A DNA stretch of 32,087 nucleotides from Erythrobacter donghaensis (GTDB lineage Bacteria > Pseudomonadota > Alphaproteobacteria > Sphingomonadales > Sphingomonadaceae). Positions within the stretch are counted from its first letter, which is position 1. Each line of letters opens with the position of its first letter. Shown one piece after another: positions 1 to 7,370 of the stretch. The notes below the pieces were generated by a model, which did no database searches, was not told where the DNA came from, and saw only the letters and a program-made list of their open reading frames with translations. A program made the translations under genes and the position numbers. The stretch is from contig NZ_LSJS01000144.1 in assembly GCF_001557325.1 (NCBI RefSeq), forward strand, positions 1 through 32,087. Direction: 5' to 3'.

Positions 1-599
1 GGACGAGCAGGATCGTAGGGGGCCGGGGCGAGGCGGCTGTGGCGCGCGATGCGGCAGCGCCCGCCCTCGAACATCAGGCTGTGCCCGGCGGGCAGGCGCA
101 TCACGCCCGCGAACCAGGTGCTCTCGGCATCGAGCACGCGGCCGTAGAGAAAGTCGGCGATCGCCTCTGCCCGCGGGACGGCGGCGGGGTCGGCGAGCAT
201 CTGGGCCGACTGGGCGAAGGCAAGCGCGCCTTCGGCAGCGCGGTAGAAGAACGGGCGCACCCCGGCGACATCGCGCGCGCACAGCAGACGGCGCGCGCGG
301 GCGTCCCACAGGGCAAAGGCGAAGGCGCCATCCAGCCGGGCGGGACAATCCTCGCCCCAACGGTGATAGGCCGCCGCGATCACCGCCGCCGCCTCCGCGC
401 GAGCCGGCAGCCCGAGCGTGGCGGCGAGCGCCGCACGGTTGTCGAGCCGGGCGTCGGCGACGACGGTCAGCGCGTCTTCGGTGAAGGGCGCAGGGCCGGC
501 GAGGCGGACGCCCGGCGCGCTCCAACCGCCTGCCGCAGGCGAAGGCCCAAGCGGGCGCAGGTCGGGCGCGACCATGCCGCTGATGGTGCCTCCGGTCAT
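1..599 (-). CDS. Lasso peptide macrolactam synthetase C (asparagine synthetase-like), N-terminal part only
   Basis: The frame opens at an ATG at 599, about 13 bases past the B2 stop, with a GGGGCGG ribosome-binding sequence, and is still open at the window start. About 199 residues are visible. They form a class-II glutamine amidotransferase-like N-terminal domain: VVADARLDNRAAL near residues 46-58, then WGEDCPARLDGAFAFALWD and CARDVAGVRPFFY, all typical of asparagine synthetase B and lasso C proteins. In the lasso pathway C adenylates an Asp or Glu side chain of the core and closes the isopeptide ring with the core N-terminus. The catalytic Cys2 of true glutaminases is absent (the start reads MTGG), as expected for lasso C proteins that do not use glutamine. 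It is the last visible gene of the A-B1-B2-C run. The ATP-binding synthetase domain, and any exporter, lie outside the window. Confidence 0.88.
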   Translation of the reverse strand, partial: MTGGTISGMVAPDLRPLGPSPAAGGWSAPGVRLAGPAPFTEDALTVVADARLDNRAALAATLGLPARAEAAAVIAAAYHRWGEDCPARLDGAFAFALWDARARRLLCARDVAGVRPFFYRAAEGALAFAQSAQMLADPAAVPRAEAIADFLYGRVLDAESTWFAGVMRLPAGHSLMFEGGRCRIARHSRLAPAPYDPAR

Positions 600-612
600 G
601 CGGGCCGCCCCA

Positions 613-999
613 TCAGCGTGCACCGGCGAGCGCGGTGTAATCGGCCAGCCGCGTGCCCTCGGCGCCGAGCACGATCCGGCCGTTGCAGCTCACCCAGGCG
701 TGGGCGGCGAACTGCCCTTTGGCATCGCGCTTCACGCCGACATGGAGCTCGCAAGCATGGCCCGCGCGCGCCAGCAGATATTGCAGCGCCAGCGCTTGGG
801 TGAGGCAAGAGGCGCCCGGCACAGCCCGCGCCAGGCGCGTGATCCGCCGGGCAAGCTGGCGGGCGTAGAAATGCCCGTCGGCGGTCTGCGCCGCCTCGGG
901 CATCGCCGCCCGGATCGCGGCATAGCCCCGCAGACTGAGCGCCAGCCGCATCGCGGCGAGCGCCCCCAGGCACTTGGCATCGCGCCGCAGCGCGCCCAT
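613..999 (-). CDS. Lasso peptide biosynthesis B2 protein (transglutaminase-like leader peptidase)
   Basis: This is the cysteine protease that removes the leader from the lasso precursor. The C-terminal half carries the family signature: SCLTQALALQYLLARAGH with the catalytic Cys, then LHVGVKRD and AAHAWV with the catalytic His. A downstream Asp (ADYTAL) or a nearby acidic residue may complete the triad. The N-terminal part (LRRDAKCLGALAAMRLALSL) is the helical region usual for B2. I chose the ATG at 999, 11 bases after the B1 stop, because family members begin close to this helix. An ATG at 1026, overlapping B1 by 16 bases, is the alternative and would give 137 instead of 128 residues. It works with the separate B1 protein just upstream, the split-B arrangement. 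The homology is clear and the start is uncertain. Confidence 0.85.
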   Translation of the reverse strand: MGALRRDAKCLGALAAMRLALSLRGYAAIRAAMPEAAQTADGHFYARQLARRITRLARAVPGASCLTQALALQYLLARAGHACELHVGVKRDAKGQFAAHAWVSCNGRIVLGAEGTRLADYTALAGAR

Positions 1000-1010
1000 G
1001 TGGCGGCCGC

Positions 1011-1298
1011 TCAGGGCTGGCGGCATTGCACCAGCCCAGCATCGTCGAGCTGCGTGACCAGCCGCGCAAGATCCTCGGCGATCACCTCGCGCGGGGCATC
1101 GAAGCAGGCCGCGACCTGCTCGACGAGGCCCTCGAAGGATGCGGGCTCGGCGAGGGCGTCCCACACAAAGGCGCCGACCTCGTTGAGGCTGTAATACACA
1201 TAGGTCTTGAGGTTGAGCAGTGCCGCGCCCTCGGCGAGCGTGCAGCCGACCACCTCGGGGTCACCAGAGATCAGCAGGGCGGGATCGATCTGCGCCAT
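1011..1298 (-). CDS. Lasso peptide biosynthesis B1 / PqqD-family recognition protein
   Basis: This 95-residue protein has the PqqD fold used as a RiPP recognition element. Supporting segments are GCTLAEGAALLNLKTYVYYSLNE, where the leader-binding strand is expected, FVWDALAEPASFEGLVEQVAACFD, and a C-terminal helix ending LDDAGLV. It binds the leader of the precursor and presents it to B2 and C. The ATG at 1298 has GAAAGG about ten bases upstream and gives the usual family length. An open frame continues upstream to 1478, but that extension is Pro/Arg-rich and looks non-coding. The gap to the precursor gene (1299-1440) is 142 bases and GC-rich, long enough for a processing or attenuation element that would let the precursor be made in excess. 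I saw no single convincing terminator there. Confidence 0.87.
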   Translation of the reverse strand: MAQIDPALLISGDPEVVGCTLAEGAALLNLKTYVYYSLNEVGAFVWDALAEPASFEGLVEQVAACFDAPREVIAEDLARLVTQLDDAGLVQCRQP

Positions 1299-1440
1299 GC
1301 GCGGGGCCTTTCGTGTCGGGCGTGGGGGAGGTGCGGGGTGCCGGTGCGGCGGCAACCGCGGATGCGGGGGGCGGCCCCTGCTTCCGGCAAGGCCGGTAAA
1401 CAGGACCGCAGCACGGGCACCGCCCCCCACCGGCTGCCGG

Positions 1441-1599
1441 TCAGGACATGCCGTCTTCCGCCCCGCAGGTGAGATCACCGAAGGGCGTGCCGGCCGGGAA
1501 GGTCGCGTCGAGCGCGTCCGGGCAGCCCGAAGCCTGGGTGAGCTTTTCGAAAGTGCCCAGTTCTTCGAGCGTCGGAGTCGAGTAATTCCGTGCGTCCAT
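1441..1599 (-). CDS. Lasso peptide precursor A with two Cys and C-terminal Ser
   Basis: The 52-residue precursor starts at an ATG at 1599 with an excellent AAGGAG seven bases upstream. The leader holds the lasso recognition pattern Y6-x2-P9-x-L11-x3-G15 and a Thr at residue 21. Because that Thr is normally the penultimate leader residue, the predicted cut is after Q22. The core is then residues 23-52: it starts ASGCPDALD, so Ala1 can form a nine-residue macrolactam with Asp9, and the remaining 21 residues form an unusually long tail ending in GMS. Cys4 would sit in the ring and Cys23 in the tail, so a ring-tail disulfide is possible. The start at Ser24 with an eight-residue ring is an alternative. 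The precursor identity is secure from the leader motif plus the adjacent B1, B2 and C genes; ring size and disulfide are inference. Confidence 0.87.
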   Translation of the reverse strand: MDARNYSTPTLEELGTFEKLTQASGCPDALDATFPAGTPFGDLTCGAEDGMS

Positions 1600-1791
1600 C
1601 AATTTTCTCCTTGGGTAACATTGATCATCCCCCGCATCGGTGATGCAGAGGTCCAAGAAGGAATGCACACCGATCAAATGATACTCATTGGCTGGCCAAT
1701 AGCCCTCCAAATAAAGCATGTTATTTAAATCGGCCCGCACACCCCTATCGTAAATCCAACGTGGATTTCGACCGTTTCAGCGTGGGGTTTC
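1600..1791. promoter_or_regulatory. Divergent promoter region of the lasso operon and accessory genes, with three inverted repeats
   Basis: This 192-base stretch separates the precursor gene (minus) from the nucleotidyltransferase gene (plus) and is clearly more AT-rich than its surroundings. It must hold both promoters. Three inverted repeats are visible: GCATC-GGT-GATGC at 1634-1646, ATTGGC-TG-GCCAAT at 1687-1700, and AAATAA-AGCATG-TTATTT at 1709-1726. The last merges into an ATTTAAAT palindrome at 1723-1730. The two central repeats lie about midway between the genes, as expected for an operator shared by divergent promoters. No regulator gene is in view, and I could not place -35/-10 boxes with confidence. 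Confidence 0.5.
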
Positions 1792-2943
1792 ATGATGGCC
1801 GCTGCACTCACCCAAGATATAAACCAGCTCGCCGCGAAATGTCCCAAGGCGGTACGCGAGCGAGACGGGGATACTGCGCGGCTCGCCCGGCTGTGCCGGA
1901 TTGCGCTGACGGGTAACCGGGGCGAGGGCGATCCGCTCGAGATGGATGATCGGAGCGCCGCGCGAATCGCTTTACTGGCGGTGCGTGCGCGGCTCACCGG
2001 GCCCTGCGCGCGCGCCATTGCCGCAGGCGGCCGGGCGATGCCATCGGCGTTCGCCCGCCCGCTCGACGCTGCCCGCGCACGGACGCTGGTGAGCAATGGC
2101 CGGGTGATGGCGCTCGCGCGGATCGCCTTTCCGGTGCTGGACCGGGCCGACGTCCCGGCGATGGCTTTCAAGGGCCCGTTCCAGCACCGGCTGCTCCACG
2201 GCGATCCGTTCTTCTGCCGCGCGAGCGATCTCGACCTGCTGGTCGCACGGGAGCATTTCGACGCCGCGCTGGCGGCGCTTGCAGCGAAAGGCTTCTCCCG
2301 CCGCGAGGACACCTCGGCGTGGTGGACGACGGCGCTCGGCGAGGTGCATCTGGTGCACCCGGAAGGGGGCGTGATCGATCTCCACCATCGGCTCCAGCAG
2401 CCCGGCTGCCCGCCGCCGTGCGATCTCGCCGGCTTCCTCGCAGGGGCGCGGCGCGAGGCGCTCGGGGGTGTCCGAATTGCGGTGCCGACCCACGCGCAGG
2501 CAGTGCTGGTGAGCGCGCTCAATTTCACCAAGGAGCTCGCCCACCGTCGCCCTTCCGCGCGCTATGCCTATGATGTCGCCGCCGGGCTGATCGCGATGGG
2601 CGAGGCGCGGCGGCGGGCGTTCGCGGCGTTGGCGATGCGCCAGCGGCTGACCGGAACGGTGGCACTGGCGGCGGCACTGTGCGAGCGGATCTTCGAGGTT
2701 TCGCTGCCGCTCGCGCCGCCGCTCGCCCCTGCGGCGCTGCCCGACTGGGCCGCGCGCGAGGCGCTGTTGGCGATGGTGTTCGACCCCGAGAGCCCCGCAA
2801 CCCCCTGGCCACGCCGCCGCGCGGTGCTGTGGGCGATGTGCAGCGGCGCGGCCGGGCGCCACAAGGCGGCCGAGTTCACCCGCGAGGCGGCGCGGATGAT
2901 CGGCAGCGAGGCGCTGCGCCGCGCGGCTCCGGCAAGTGCCTAG
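1792..2943 (+). CDS. Nucleotidyltransferase family protein (PF14907-like), lasso-cluster accessory
   Basis: This 383-residue protein matches the pattern of the NTP_transf_5 (PF14907) nucleotidyltransferases. Residues 127-150 contain KG, followed by HGDPFFCRASDLDLLV, where Asp146 and Asp148 would be the metal-binding pair of the nucleotidyltransferase fold. A second family-like segment reads LGEVHLVHPEGGVIDLHHRL. Proteins of this family occur in several lasso-peptide clusters, including the paeninodin type, where they accompany modification of the C-terminal residue of the lasso tail. The precursor here also ends in Ser. It may therefore decorate the tail or a phosphorylated tail, but no HPr-kinase-like partner is visible, so the substrate is unknown. 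It is divergent from the precursor and overlaps the next gene. The start has a double ATG and only a weak ribosome-binding site. Confidence 0.75.
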   Translation: MMAAALTQDINQLAAKCPKAVRERDGDTARLARLCRIALTGNRGEGDPLEMDDRSAARIALLAVRARLTGPCARAIAAGGRAMPSAFARPLDAARARTLVSNGRVMALARIAFPVLDRADVPAMAFKGPFQHRLLHGDPFFCRASDLDLLVAREHFDAALAALAAKGFSRREDTSAWWTTALGEVHLVHPEGGVIDLHHRLQQPGCPPPCDLAGFLAGARREALGGVRIAVPTHAQAVLVSALNFTKELAHRRPSARYAYDVAAGLIAMGEARRRAFAALAMRQRLTGTVALAAALCERIFEVSLPLAPPLAPAALPDWAAREALLAMVFDPESPATPWPRRRAVLWAMCSGAAGRHKAAEFTREAARMIGSEALRRAAPASA

Positions 2944-2974
2944 CGCCGTGCGCCACGCTCCGGCGCGCCGGCCA

Positions 2975-4282
2975 ATGTGGCGGCGTTGGCGGCGGCACGG
3001 GGCGCTCGCCGCGCTCGGCGGCTTGTGGCTGATCGCCTGCGGCGCGGCGGATCGCGGTGCCGCCGGCGGGGCACCAGCGCGCCCGGCGGCGGCGTTCGAC
3101 TTCGCGAACGGCAGCGCCTTTCCGCCCCGCGCGCGCATCACCATCGGCGATGTCACCGTACCCCCCGGCGCGCGCGAGGCGCATGTGCCGGTGCGGCTCG
3201 ACCGGCCGACCCCCAACACCGTCCACGCCCGCCTGTTGACCCGCAACGGCAGCTTCCCCGACGGCGCCTATGAAGGCCGCCACTTCGTTCGCACCGAGGC
3301 GCTGGCGGTGTTCCGCCCCGGCGACCCGCTGGTGCAGACCATCCGCGTTCCTCTCAAGGGCTTGCCGCAAGGCACCCAGTTCGCCGTGCACTTGCCCGAG
3401 GGTGTCGACGGAGCGGGGATCGCCGACGGGACGGGGCTGGTGCGGGCCCGGGCCGGGGCTGCCCCGAGCCGTGCGCAGCCATCCTCGGCCCGCGCACCCC
3501 GCCGCTTCGCGCCCCGGGGCGCGCCCGACTATGTCCTTGATCCGGCCGCCGCGCGCTGGAGCGACCGCGGCGGCGCGGGGGCCTTCAGCACGCGCCTACC
3601 GCACGGGCGCACCCAGCCGGGCAATGCCGAGACCGGGCTCTATCTCGACCCCGACTGGCACGCCGCCGCCGCGCAGTCGCCGGTCGCAATCCGGGGCGGC
3701 GCGCTGGTGCTGACGAGCCAGCAGTTGGCGCAGCCCCTGCGGCATGAGGGCCAGGCCTGGCACCACGGCGCGGCGGTGCTGACCGGTGAGCGGATGCCCG
3801 AGACCCACCTTGCCTACGGGCAGATCGAGTGGGAGGCGCAGATGCCCGACCGCCGCGGTGCCTGGCCCGCGCTGTGGCTGCTTTCCCGATCCAGTTGGCC
3901 GCCCGAGATCGATGTCTACGAGGGCTTCGGCCAATCGCCCGACTGGGATTTCTCGCGCCACATCAGCGCCAACCTGCACGGCGGGCCGAAGGGCCAGCGG
4001 CAGTTCACCGTGCCGCTCCGGATTGACGCGCGGCGCTTCTACGGCCTGTCGGGCTTCGCGAGCGGCTATCACCGCTACGCCGTCGACATCGACCCCCGTC
4101 ACATCACCTGGTTCATCGACGGAATCGAGGTCTACCAGGCGGTCAATCCCTTTCCCGGCACGGTCTGGTTCCCGTTGATGACCGTGGCGGTCAAGCACGC
4201 AGGCCCGGGCCCGTATGCGGGCGGGAGCGGGTCGATGCGGGTGCGCGCCCTGAGGGTGTGGCGCGACGCGCCCCTCGGCTAG
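2975..4282 (+). CDS. GH16-like glycoside hydrolase lipoprotein
   Basis: From the ATG at 2975 this is 435 residues. The N-terminus (MWRRWRR, hydrophobic stretch, then LIAC with Cys22) is a lipoprotein signal, so the mature protein should be membrane-anchored in the envelope. A beta-rich segment near residues 50-140 resembles a Calx-beta or immunoglobulin-like domain. After a Pro/Ala-rich linker comes a concanavalin-like domain with the GH16 catalytic motif EIDVYEG (Glu311, Asp313, Glu316; the first Glu is the expected nucleophile and the last the acid/base). WPALWLLS before it and ITWFIDGIEVYQ after it are also typical of GH16. The family cuts beta-1,3/1,4 glucans or marine galactans; the substrate here is unknown. 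A GTG at 2936 would overlap the upstream gene by eight bases, consistent with coupling, but the signal peptide fits 2975 better. Confidence 0.78.
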   Translation: MWRRWRRHGALAALGGLWLIACGAADRGAAGGAPARPAAAFDFANGSAFPPRARITIGDVTVPPGAREAHVPVRLDRPTPNTVHARLLTRNGSFPDGAYEGRHFVRTEALAVFRPGDPLVQTIRVPLKGLPQGTQFAVHLPEGVDGAGIADGTGLVRARAGAAPSRAQPSSARAPRRFAPRGAPDYVLDPAAARWSDRGGAGAFSTRLPHGRTQPGNAETGLYLDPDWHAAAAQSPVAIRGGALVLTSQQLAQPLRHEGQAWHHGAAVLTGERMPETHLAYGQIEWEAQMPDRRGAWPALWLLSRSSWPPEIDVYEGFGQSPDWDFSRHISANLHGGPKGQRQFTVPLRIDARRFYGLSGFASGYHRYAVDIDPRHITWFIDGIEVYQAVNPFPGTVWFPLMTVAVKHAGPGPYAGGSGSMRVRALRVWRDAPLG

Positions 4283-4923
4283 CGCGCCGTGAGGACGTGG
4301 AGCTGATAGTAGCCGAGCGGCCCCCGCCTGCTTTCGAGCGCCAGTGAGCGCGCCGCGGCCACTTCCGCAGCGACCGCGGGCAAATCGGTGCGCGGCGCGA
4401 CATGGAACTTCGCCAGCCACGCCCGCAAGGCCCGCCGGAACGGCCCCGGAAGCCCGCCGAGATCGCCGAAATCGACCACGTGGAGCGCGCCTCCCGGCGC
4501 CAGCTGTCCCGCCGCATGGGCCAACGCGCCCCGCCAGTCGGGGATCATCGAGAGCGAGTAGGACAGCACGATCCGCTCGAAGGCGGTCTCGCCCAGCAGG
4601 CTCTGCGGATCGAAGGCGCAGGCATCGCCTTCGCCCAGCCGCGCCTCTTCGCCCAGCGCCGCGCGCGCGCTCTTGAGCATCTCGGAGGAGATGTCGAGGC
4701 CGAACAGCCGCACCCCCGGCCACGCGCGCGCGACCTTGGCGAGGTTGCGCCCGGTGCCGCAGGCGACTTCGAGCACCCGCATCCCCGGCCGCGCTGCGAG
4801 CCCAGCGATCAGCGTGTCGCGCCCGAACAGGTAGTATTTGCGGGTGAAGTCATAGATGTGGCGCTGCCCGCGATAGACCTCGTCCATCAGCGCGGCATGG
4901 GTGGGGGAGGGCGTCGAGGCCAT
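4279..4923 (-). CDS. btaB: BtaB-like SAM-dependent N-methyltransferase of betaine lipid synthesis
   Basis: This 214-residue class-I methyltransferase has the SAM-binding glycine motif VLEVACGTGRNL followed by LFGLDISSEML, and later FERIVLSYSLSMIPDW and LHVVDFGD. BtaB adds three methyl groups to diacylglycerylhomoserine to give the betaine lipid DGTS. Assignment rests on the family style (YDFTRKYYLFGRD near the N-terminus is typical of BtaB) and on its position directly behind btaA: the ATG at 4923 overlaps the btaA stop as TGATG, so the two are probably translationally coupled. A GTG three bases earlier is an alternative start. Its stop lies convergently against the GH16 gene, overlapping it by four bases (4279-4282). 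Alone it could be called only a generic methyltransferase. Confidence 0.83.
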   Translation of the reverse strand: MASTPSPTHAALMDEVYRGQRHIYDFTRKYYLFGRDTLIAGLAARPGMRVLEVACGTGRNLAKVARAWPGVRLFGLDISSEMLKSARAALGEEARLGEGDACAFDPQSLLGETAFERIVLSYSLSMIPDWRGALAHAAGQLAPGGALHVVDFGDLGGLPGPFRRALRAWLAKFHVAPRTDLPAVAAEVAAARSLALESRRGPLGYYQLHVLTAR

Positions 4924-6137
4924 CACGCCAGCTCGTAGACATGCACGCCGCCATAGATCGACGAGCGATCACGGCGGGTGAGATCGGCGGAGGTCTCCTC
5001 GAGATAGCGCCACTTGGAGAGGATCGCATCGTCGAGGCGGCCCGGCAGCAGGCTCGGCTCGGCGGCGGTGCGGAACAGCACCCGTGCGCCGGGGCGGCTG
5101 GCGCGGGTGATGCGGCTCCACAGGCCGTCGAGCTGGGCGTTGTTCATCCAGTCCTGCGCATCGAGCAGCACGAAGCGGTCCATGCTGGCCTCCTCGCGGC
5201 CGCCGATCCAGTCGACCATGTTGGCGCGGGTCACATCGAGCCGCCCGATCCGATCGCGCATCGCCTCCCAGTTGGCGCGCTGGAGATAGGGGGGCAGGGC
5301 TGCGCTTTCCGAACGGTTGTAGCCGCGCCCGAAGGCCTGCCAGGCGAAGTAGTTGTCCTTGACCTCGAAGTCGCAGGCGAGCTTTTCCAGACGCCGCCGC
5401 AGCACCTCGGCCATGCGTTCATCGCCCGCGAGGTGTTCGAACTGCGCGGGCGGAATGCCGAGGCCGAACAGCGAGGCGGGCTGGTCGGTGAGCCAGCGGA
5501 TGAACTTCTTCTCGAACACGGGCGCGAGCTCGCGCTCGAACACCGCGCGCTGTTCCTCGAGCGTCTGGGCCTCGAGCAGCTTGCCGAGATCGATCTTGTA
5601 AAGCTTGGCAAAGACGTGCGCCAGGCCGATGAAATTGCCCAGCAATCCCTGCCGGTAGATGCCCTTGGTAAAGTACGAGATGCGCCGCCTCCCGCGGATG
5701 TCGCGCTTTTCCCAATAGGCGCGGCTTTCCGCGTCGAGATGGGGCGCGATCATGGTCTTGTAGACCTCGGCATTCTCCTTGTGGTCGGCGTGCGCGAAGA
5801 AGCGGTGGAAGCGCTCGTAATTGGGCAGGTGCCGGATCGCGGTGATCTTGAGCCGACCGAGCGCCACATGCGCGCGGTTCAAATCGACTGCGGTCACGCT
5901 CTCGGGGTTAGCGGTGAGGTAGGACAGCGCGTTGCAGGATCCGCTCGCGATGCACATCACGCGGCTGTCGGGCTGGATGTCGAGGCCCTCCATGTCGACC
6001 ACCGGGTCTTCCCAGATCTGCGCATAGACCAGCCCCTTGAAGGCGAGCGCAAACGCCTTGTCGAGCAGCTTGTCGCCGACCTTTGCATCCTTGCGGATCA
6101 CCGCGTCTTCGATGATCCGCTTTGCCTGAGTAGCCAT
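4923..6137 (-). CDS. btaA: BtaA: SAM:diacylglycerol 3-amino-3-carboxypropyltransferase
   Basis: This 404-residue protein transfers the aminocarboxypropyl group of S-adenosylmethionine to diacylglycerol, the first step of DGTS betaine-lipid synthesis. Family (DUF3419) features seen are LVYAQIWEDPVVDMEGL, the nucleotide-binding segment IASGSCNALSYLTANP with VTAVDLNRAHVAL, then IYRQGLLGNFIGL, and NMVDWIGG followed by FVLLDAQDWM. Length is normal for the family. It heads the btaA-btaB pair, an order also known from other alphaproteobacteria, where the pathway replaces phospholipids when phosphate is scarce. The start has GGGGGAGGGGG just upstream. An inverted repeat lies in the 84-base upstream gap, described separately. 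Confidence 0.92.
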   Translation of the reverse strand: MATQAKRIIEDAVIRKDAKVGDKLLDKAFALAFKGLVYAQIWEDPVVDMEGLDIQPDSRVMCIASGSCNALSYLTANPESVTAVDLNRAHVALGRLKITAIRHLPNYERFHRFFAHADHKENAEVYKTMIAPHLDAESRAYWEKRDIRGRRRISYFTKGIYRQGLLGNFIGLAHVFAKLYKIDLGKLLEAQTLEEQRAVFERELAPVFEKKFIRWLTDQPASLFGLGIPPAQFEHLAGDERMAEVLRRRLEKLACDFEVKDNYFAWQAFGRGYNRSESAALPPYLQRANWEAMRDRIGRLDVTRANMVDWIGGREEASMDRFVLLDAQDWMNNAQLDGLWSRITRASRPGARVLFRTAAEPSLLPGRLDDAILSKWRYLEETSADLTRRDRSSIYGGVHVYELA

Positions 6138-6221
6138 GGGGGGAGGGGGTCCTTGCCGTTACGTCAAGCGGTTGTCGTATTCGCGATGCGTTTCGTCAAT
6201 GTGACGGTTTCCACAGACCTG
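6138..6221 (-). promoter_or_regulatory. btaA upstream region with CGTCA-TGACG inverted repeat
   Basis: The 84-base gap upstream of btaA is the only place for its own promoter. Reading the minus strand it contains TTGACG (complement of 6194-6199), a plausible -35 element, with TACGAC 14 bases further on, which is short for standard spacing. The inverted repeat CGTCA-ATG-TGACG at 6194-6206 overlaps the -35 candidate and could be an operator. I looked for PhoB-box direct repeats, expected for phosphate-controlled betaine-lipid genes, and found no convincing pair. Confidence 0.3.
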
Positions 6222-7178
6222 TTAGCCACCGGCGATGGTGGCGGCATAGGCGGCCGGATCTGCATTGCCGCCGGTGAGCATGATGACGGAGTCTTCGTCG
6301 ACCGGCACCTTGCCCGCCAGCGCCGCCGCCAGCGCCGCCGCGCCGCCGGGCTCGACGACCAGCCGCAATTCGGCGAAGGCGAAGCGCTGGGCCGCGCGCA
6401 CCTCGTCATCGGTGACGGTGACGCCCGGCTCGGCGCGGCCGCGCAGCAGGCCGAGGTTCAGCGCCTTGGTGACGTTGGGCTGGAGCGCGTCGCAGATCGT
6501 CTTGGGCGCGTCCGGCGCGGCGTGGACCAGTTCGCCCTTCGCCATCGCCTGCCCGACCATGTCCCAGCCGACCGGCTCGACCGGATGCACCGCGCTGTCG
6601 GGCGCGCCCAGCGCCAGCCCCGCGGTCAGCCCCCCGCCGCCGCAGCAGGCGATAATGCGCGAGGGCGCGCGGCCGAGCTGCGCGGCGATCTCGATCGCGG
6701 CGGAGCCTTGCCCCTCGATCACCCACGGATCGCCGAAGGCATGGACAAGGGTGCCGCCGCGCTCTGCAATCAGCTTGGCGGCGACCGCGTCGCGGTCCTC
6801 GCCGGGGCGCTGGTAGAGCACCACCTCAGCGCCGAGCGCCTTGGTGTTCGCCAGCTTCACCTTAGGCGCGTCATGCGGCATGACGATGGCGGCCCTGATC
6901 CCCAGCCGCCGCGCGCTCCACGCCACCCCTTGCGCATGGTTGCCCGAGGACACCGCCACCACGCCGCCCGCGCGCTCTGTGGGCGACAGGTTCGACAGCC
7001 GCCACCACGCGCCCCTGATCTTGAACGAGCCGATCGGTTGCAGCGTTTCGGCCTTCACGAAGGCGCGCACGCCGCCGATGGTGACCGGCAGCAGCGGGGT
7101 GGGGGGGAGGATCGACGCCACCGATTCGGCCGCCGCGATTACGCCCTCTCGTGTGGGGGTTCGTTCATTCACGCCCAC
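6222..7178 (-). CDS. Threonine/serine dehydratase, PLP-dependent
   Basis: A fold-type-II PLP enzyme that deaminates threonine to 2-oxobutyrate, or serine to pyruvate. The cofactor lysine lies in PIGSFKIRGA, substrate binding in SSGNHAQGVAW, and the phosphate-binding glycine loop in CCGGGGLTAGL. There is no C-terminal ACT domain, so it resembles the short catabolic threonine dehydratase/serine racemase group rather than biosynthetic IlvA. An ATG at 7202 is in frame but lacks a ribosome-binding site. GGAGAGG lies five bases before the GTG at 7178, so I use that start (318 residues); a GTG at 7172 is also possible. It ends 84 bases before btaA begins and may be read independently. A serine-racemase activity cannot be excluded from sequence. 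Confidence 0.85.
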   Translation of the reverse strand: MGVNERTPTREGVIAAAESVASILPPTPLLPVTIGGVRAFVKAETLQPIGSFKIRGAWWRLSNLSPTERAGGVVAVSSGNHAQGVAWSARRLGIRAAIVMPHDAPKVKLANTKALGAEVVLYQRPGEDRDAVAAKLIAERGGTLVHAFGDPWVIEGQGSAAIEIAAQLGRAPSRIIACCGGGGLTAGLALGAPDSAVHPVEPVGWDMVGQAMAKGELVHAAPDAPKTICDALQPNVTKALNLGLLRGRAEPGVTVTDDEVRAAQRFAFAELRLVVEPGGAAALAAALAGKVPVDEDSVIMLTGGNADPAAYAATIAGG

Positions 7179-7370
7179 GCCGACCTCTCCGAGGAGCCAC
7201 ATGGAACACAGTTGAGAGGCATGATTCCTCCCCCGGCGTGCAGCTCTCTTTGCGGCTGACGGCTCGGGTCATGGGGGCGCAGGCTTTGCATGGCCTCCCT
7301 ATGGCAAATCACGCGCCCGTAGGGAATGCAGATCATTTGTCGGCGGCGATGCGTTGCACCGTTTGTTGCT

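Noticed and set aside
1299..1478. Longer B1 protein beginning at 1478
   Set aside because: It would overlap the precursor gene, is Pro/Arg-rich, and exceeds normal B1 length; the ATG at 1298 has a good ribosome-binding site.
6138..6221. PhoB box upstream of btaA
   Set aside because: CCGTCAC resembles one half-site, but no second half-site stands at the required 11-base period.
4941..7259. A 772-codon plus-strand frame across btaA and the dehydratase
   Set aside because: Shadow of two well-supported minus-strand enzymes; it even crosses the non-coding gap between them.
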